NCBI GenBank assembly: GCA_019309245.1
Contig: JAFDGP010000031.1
Span: 1-14,525, forward strand
Length of the DNA stretch: 14,525 nucleotides
Direction of reading: 5' to 3'
Source of the DNA: Deltaproteobacteria bacterium
Lineage (GTDB): Bacteria > Desulfobacterota > Desulfobacteria > Desulfobacterales > C00003060
The notes under the pieces are model-generated. The model saw only the letters and a program-made list of their open reading frames with translations. It made no database searches and had not been told where the DNA came from. Positions 11,559 through 14,525 of the stretch are shown piece by piece; position 1 is the first letter of the stretch, and each line of letters starts with the position of its first letter. Position numbers and translations under genes: made by a program.

Positions 11559-13949
11559 AACAACACACCGAAATCCGACGATGTTAGACGGCGCATCCGC
11601 CTGAACCTTGAAACGGCTGTAGAGCCGGATATCTTTTTCGGATATCCAGCTCCCCCCCTTGGCGATGTAGTATCCTGATGTACGGGGACGGCCCGGAGGG
11701 GAGCCCCAGACGTCCGAGGTCCATTCCAGGACGTTTCCCAGCGTGTCCACCAGCCCCAGGGCATTGGCCCCTGAAGAAAACGCGTCCACCGGTGTGGTGT
11801 CGGCAACGGCGAGGTCTTCAATGTTACAGCAGTCTTCTTTCCAGGTATCGCCCCAGGGCAACGCAAGGGCCTTGGCCGTTCGGGCAGCGGCTTCCCACTC
11901 ATTCTCCGTGGGAATCCTTTTCCCCGTCCATGCCGCAAAGGCCATGGCGTCTTCCAGGCTGACCTGAACAACCGGATGGTTCCTTTTGTTATGGAGGGTA
12001 CTGCCCGGCCCCAGGGGTTGGTACCATGTGGCTCCCTCTATAATCCTTGAATGCACGCTGCCATTACAGATGAACCTTTCTATGCCCCTGTCTTCATCCA
12101 CTTTTCGGCGCAAGCGCCCGTAATACACGGTCCCGCAACCAAGGCGTTCTGCCGTGGTGACATATCCAGTTTTTTCCACGAAAATCTCGAACAGCCCGTT
12201 GGTAACCGGAAATTTTCCAATATAAAAGGCCTCCAGAGCCACCACTTGTTCCGGACGGTCGCTTCTATTGGGCTCCGGACTCCCGACCGTGTATTTTCCG
12301 GAAGGAACCAGGACAAACTGATTGTAGAGCCGTTCCATGGTCCCCAGATAGCCGTCAAAGGTCTCGGCCAGGTGCCTAGCCTTGGCGGCCTCGGGGTCGG
12401 TGTCAACATCGGATTCCGCACCGGCGTCTCCGATGTCGGACCCAATGCCCACCGATTCGCCCTGCGGCTCCCCGCCCGCCTCGGCGCCCTGGTTTGTCGG
12501 TTCGCCATCACCGTCGACACCCGCCTCCTCAAGAACCTCTTCCACCTCATCTTCATCAACGGGCTCAAGGGGCAAGTCCTCTTCAACCGTCTCGACGGTT
12601 TCCCGATCGTCTTCTTCGATCTCCTCAAGGATGTCATCCAGGTCATCTTCTTCAACCAGCGCCGTTTCTTCCGGGATTTCATCCGCCTCCCAGATGTCTT
12701 CAACGGTATCGGCATCGTCGATCTCTTCGACCACCTCAGCTTGTTCAAGGTCGCTATCATCGGCTTGGCCGCCTTCTCCGGAGGCCACACCGGTATCGGG
12801 CCCCTCGAGATTGCCAGTACCGACGAATCCATCGCCGCCGTCCTGCTCGGACGGCCCCTGTGCTTCACCGACCTCAACCGGGTGATCTTCGGCTTCGGGT
12901 TCAACATTGTCTTCGTCTATCTCTTCGATCAGGGTGACCAGGTCATCGTCGTCCTCTACAAAAACCTCTTCATCGGCTTCATCCGCGGGGAGATCTTCGA
13001 CGACGTCGATTTCATCGGCTGTCTCGATTTCATCGACAAGCCCATCTTTTTCGACCAGGGCCTCGTCAAGTGATCCGTCCGTCTCGGCCGCATCCGCGAC
13101 CCGGTCTGCATCCCCTGAGACCCCCACCCTTAGGGCGTCGCCTTCGATCTCGGGCGGTGCCTGCCCGGAACCCCGATCGGCGACCGTCTCTGCCGACCCA
13201 CTGCCGCCGGATTCCAGGGTCCCGGCCCCGCCAGCGGCAACCGCACCATCCGGGGTGTCCGCGGTGTTTGTATCGCCAACCCCGTCACCCCCGGGGGGAT
13301 GTCCTGCAAGCGGTCCGCCCCCGACGTCAGGGTCTCCACCTGTTTCACCGCCCTTCGGGGCGGCGCCTGTGTGGTCGGCCGAGGCATCTTCCCTGGACTT
13401 GTCCCCCGATCCCATGCGTTCAGACAGGTCTTGGACCGCCCTGCGCAGATCCGACAACATGGCCGATGTTTCAGGATGCCGGGTGTCTTCACCGGGAAGC
13501 GGCCTTGCCAGCAATGTCTGGATGGCTTCAAGCGATTGGGCGATCTGTTCAAGCGTGGCGGTTTCGGATCGGCTGATTTCGGTCGCGATGCTGGACAGGA
13601 TTCGGTCTTTGGCCTCGTCACACATCACGAAGAGGTTGTTGCGCCCGATAATGATGCCTTCAGAGTTCTTGCCTTCCGCATACAACCGCTTCAGATCACG
13701 ATTAACCGCAGATTTGGTGCTGCTGAGCCGTTTTCGGCAGGCCTTGACGGCCTCAGGGTCCTGGGATGGGCCCCATAAGGCGTCAATGAGGGCCTCGGTC
13801 TCGATCTTTTCAAGGGATTCCAGAGAATCGTGATTGTTGTAAATTTCGCGGACGGCAGCAACCAGCCGGGCTTTAAGGGACTCGGCGTTGCGATAGTTCA
13901 GCGCTCTAAGCGCCTGATCTATCCCGTTTTGCGATATTGTTGTCGCCAA
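11553..13949 (-). CDS. Large protein: helical N-terminus, acidic linker, C-terminal SUMF1/FGE-fold domain
   Basis: 798 aa from the TTG at 13949, chosen because GGGAGA lies 7 nt upstream and the protein then starts directly with the helical part (ATTISQNGIDQALRALNYRN). The frame is open to a GTG at 14108, but that extension has no SD and reads through a dispersed repeat. Residues about 1-180 are charged helices (EGIIIGRNNLFVMCDEAKDR); 180-285 are Gly/Pro/Ala-rich; 285-490 are strongly acidic with a repeated VEEDDLDDILEEIEEDD-like unit; 540-798 form a formylglycine-generating-enzyme-like domain (FVLVPSGKYTVGSPE, FYIGKFPVTNGLFEIFVEKT, HPVVQVSLEDAMAFAAWTGK, RIPTENEWEAAARTA, LGNVLEWTSDVWG, GGSWISE, GFRCVVL). 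The two-cysteine active site of true FGE is absent from the GGSW region, so a non-catalytic C-type-lectin-like or other role is more likely. No signal peptide. A 21-bp palindrome overlaps the stop codon. Confidence 0.85.
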   Translation of the reverse strand: MATTISQNGIDQALRALNYRNAESLKARLVAAVREIYNNHDSLESLEKIETEALIDALWGPSQDPEAVKACRKRLSSTKSAVNRDLKRLYAEGKNSEGIIIGRNNLFVMCDEAKDRILSSIATEISRSETATLEQIAQSLEAIQTLLARPLPGEDTRHPETSAMLSDLRRAVQDLSERMGSGDKSREDASADHTGAAPKGGETGGDPDVGGGPLAGHPPGGDGVGDTNTADTPDGAVAAGGAGTLESGGSGSAETVADRGSGQAPPEIEGDALRVGVSGDADRVADAAETDGSLDEALVEKDGLVDEIETADEIDVVEDLPADEADEEVFVEDDDDLVTLIEEIDEDNVEPEAEDHPVEVGEAQGPSEQDGGDGFVGTGNLEGPDTGVASGEGGQADDSDLEQAEVVEEIDDADTVEDIWEADEIPEETALVEEDDLDDILEEIEEDDRETVETVEEDLPLEPVDEDEVEEVLEEAGVDGDGEPTNQGAEAGGEPQGESVGIGSDIGDAGAESDVDTDPEAAKARHLAETFDGYLGTMERLYNQFVLVPSGKYTVGSPEPNRSDRPEQVVALEAFYIGKFPVTNGLFEIFVEKTGYVTTAERLGCGTVYYGRLRRKVDEDRGIERFICNGSVHSRIIEGATWYQPLGPGSTLHNKRNHPVVQVSLEDAMAFAAWTGKRIPTENEWEAAARTAKALALPWGDTWKEDCCNIEDLAVADTTPVDAFSSGANALGLVDTLGNVLEWTSDVWGSPPGRPRTSGYYIAKGGSWISEKDIRLYSRFKVQADAPSNIVGFRCVVL

Positions 13950-14005
13950 ACCAAAGTCTCCCGTAGCAAACGGCCGGCTGTGCTGTGTTACATTAGCACC
14001 TGACA

Positions 14006-14045
14006 CCAAGGCCTCGTCCTTGGACTCATTTATGAAAGAAACTCT
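14006..14045 (+). repeat. Hairpin-plus-tail repeat, copy 2
   Basis: Hairpin CCAAGG-CCTCGT-CCTTGG (14006-14023) followed by the same tail, ACTCATTTATGAAAG through AAACTCT, as the minus-strand copy at 10298-10336. The third stem pair is A-T here and G-C in copy 1, so pairing is kept. It lies just upstream of the TTG start of the SUMF1-domain gene, antisense to it. Confidence 0.75.
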
Positions 14046-14105
14046 GGAATGAGAGGCCTTAATTCCCAACCCGGACGAACCAAAACCAAAAAAGAAAAAA
14101 TTTAT

Positions 14106-14171
14106 CACGTGATGTTTTCAAGGCGTCAAGCCGCAAAACACGTGCTGTTCTCAAGCCCGAAGGGCGCAAAG
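14106..14171 (+). repeat. Imperfect tandem repeat, two 33-bp units
   Basis: Unit 1 starts CACGTGATGTTTTCAAG and ends CGCAAAA; unit 2 starts CACGTGCTGTTCTCAAG and ends CGCAAAG. 24 of 33 positions agree. Both units begin with the E-box-like palindrome CACGTG. Confidence 0.5.
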
Positions 14172-14179
14172 GACGAAAA

Positions 14180-14225
14180 CACGAAAGCCTCAATGTCTTT
14201 TATTTCGTGCTTTCAAGCTTTCGTG
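14180..14225. repeat. 9-bp inverted repeat CACGAAAGC/GCTTTCGTG
   Basis: Perfect arms around a 28-nt loop that itself includes TTTCGTGCTTTC. Sequences of the type ACGAAAAACACGAAAG recur in intergenic regions of many environmental bacteria; here it borders the 22-bp repeat at 14225. Confidence 0.5.
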
Positions 14226-14246
14226 ATTATCTTTTAAAGTTTTTTG
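14225..14246 (+). repeat. 22-bp AT-rich direct repeat, copy 2
   Basis: Same motif and orientation as 10256-10277 (GATTATCTTTTAAAG then TTTTTTG), two pyrimidine differences. Confidence 0.55.
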
Positions 14247-14525
14247 TCCCAAAACACGCGTATTGTTTTCTTAATGCGTGAGCCGCAATTTGAATCGAGT
14301 TTCTTAAGAGGGTTTGAACGGCTCTGCACCCCATGGTGAGCACAAAATGTGCCAAGCCACACCCAAAAACGACGGAAGGCTCCGGCACGGCGGCTTTCTG
14401 GAATCGGTACGCAAATTGCATAATCGAAGCGGCACGGCGGCCCGGAAACCGGGATACAAAAGGCGTTTTCGGGTTTTGCCACCCCGCGATCCACTGGTGT
14501 TGCGCTTCACGGTCGTTTTGTGTCC

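Larger units (their letters stand above)
14046..14525. other. 480-bp region without a supported gene
   Basis: Short frames on both strands lack ribosome-binding sites and resemble no protein. What is present: an imperfect tandem pair of 33-bp units beginning CACGTG (14106-14138 and 14139-14171, 24 of 33 positions equal), a 9-bp inverted repeat CACGAAAGC/GCTTTCGTG (14180-14188 and 14217-14225), a 22-bp repeat shared with 10256-10277, and a 12-bp direct repeat CGGCACGGCGGC at 14383-14394 and 14430-14441. The last part may be the degraded flank of something beyond the window. Confidence 0.6.

Noticed and set aside
11553..11700. Diversity-generating retroelement target at the SUMF1/C-lectin-like C-terminus
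   Set aside because: No reverse transcriptase, no second (template) copy of the C-terminal coding sequence and no accessory gene within the window.
12051..13073. 340-codon plus-strand frame opposite the SUMF1-domain gene
   Set aside because: It is the antisense of the Asp/Glu-rich linker (GAN/GTC-rich codons give Phe/Ile/Leu/Val runs), has no family resemblance and no ribosome-binding site.
12907..13833. 308-codon Ser/Pro-rich plus-strand frame
   Set aside because: Another antisense shadow of the same low-complexity linker; composition is a by-product of the opposite strand.
13950..14108. Upstream extension of the SUMF1-domain protein to a GTG at 14108, or a GTG at 14006
   Set aside because: No SD at 14108, the extension translates a dispersed repeat, and the TTG at 13949 has GGGAGA at ideal distance.

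Overview
The window looks like chromosome of a mesophilic anaerobe of the Desulfobacterota (sulfate-reducer or syntroph type). This rests on gene content rather than any marker gene: a phenylacetate-CoA ligase/ACT/branched-chain ABC transporter cluster, an FmdE-type protein, a MoaB, a GGGGGG-CF (CFI-box-like) C-terminal tail on a subtilase, and intergenic spaces full of small palindromic repeats. Codon use is GC-leaning and similar across the window. No rRNA, tRNA, CRISPR array or intact transposase is visible.

Layout. (1) 2-367: the 3' end of a subtilisin-like protease. (2) 434-6589, + strand: a membrane-anchored TPR protein, an aryl-CoA ligase (4-bp overlap), a double-ACT sensor protein, and the substrate-binding protein and two permeases of a branched-chain-amino-acid-type ABC importer. 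This reads as an uptake, activation and sensing unit for amino acids or aryl acids; the two ATPases are not here. (3) 6611-7883, - strand: a zinc-dependent deacetylase (HDAC/AcuC superfamily) preceded by an unreported 46-codon small gene. (4) 8298-8804, + strand: MoaB. (5) 8945-13949, - strand: a DUF3108-like exported protein, a 101-aa small protein, an FmdE family protein, and a 798-aa protein with a helical N-terminus, a very long Gly/acidic linker and a C-terminal SUMF1/FGE-fold domain. (6) 14006-14525: no convincing gene, only repeats.

The most notable content lies between genes. Two copies (193 and 194 bp) of one inverted-repeat element sit at 5351-5543 and 7918-8111 in opposite orientation. 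Each is flanked by its own perfect 5-bp target duplication (TCCCT and CGATC), and each folds into a long hairpin whose arms differ between copies by paired, compensating substitutions. A second, unrelated MITE-like element (8801-8948) ends in CTAG at both sides, and those two CTAGs supply the stop codons of the two convergent genes moaB and the DUF3108 gene. A third repeat (hairpin plus a 22-nt conserved tail) occurs at 10298-10336 and 14006-14045. A perfect 21-bp-stem palindrome contains the stop codon of the SUMF1-domain gene. These are non-autonomous repeats; none carries a visible transposase.
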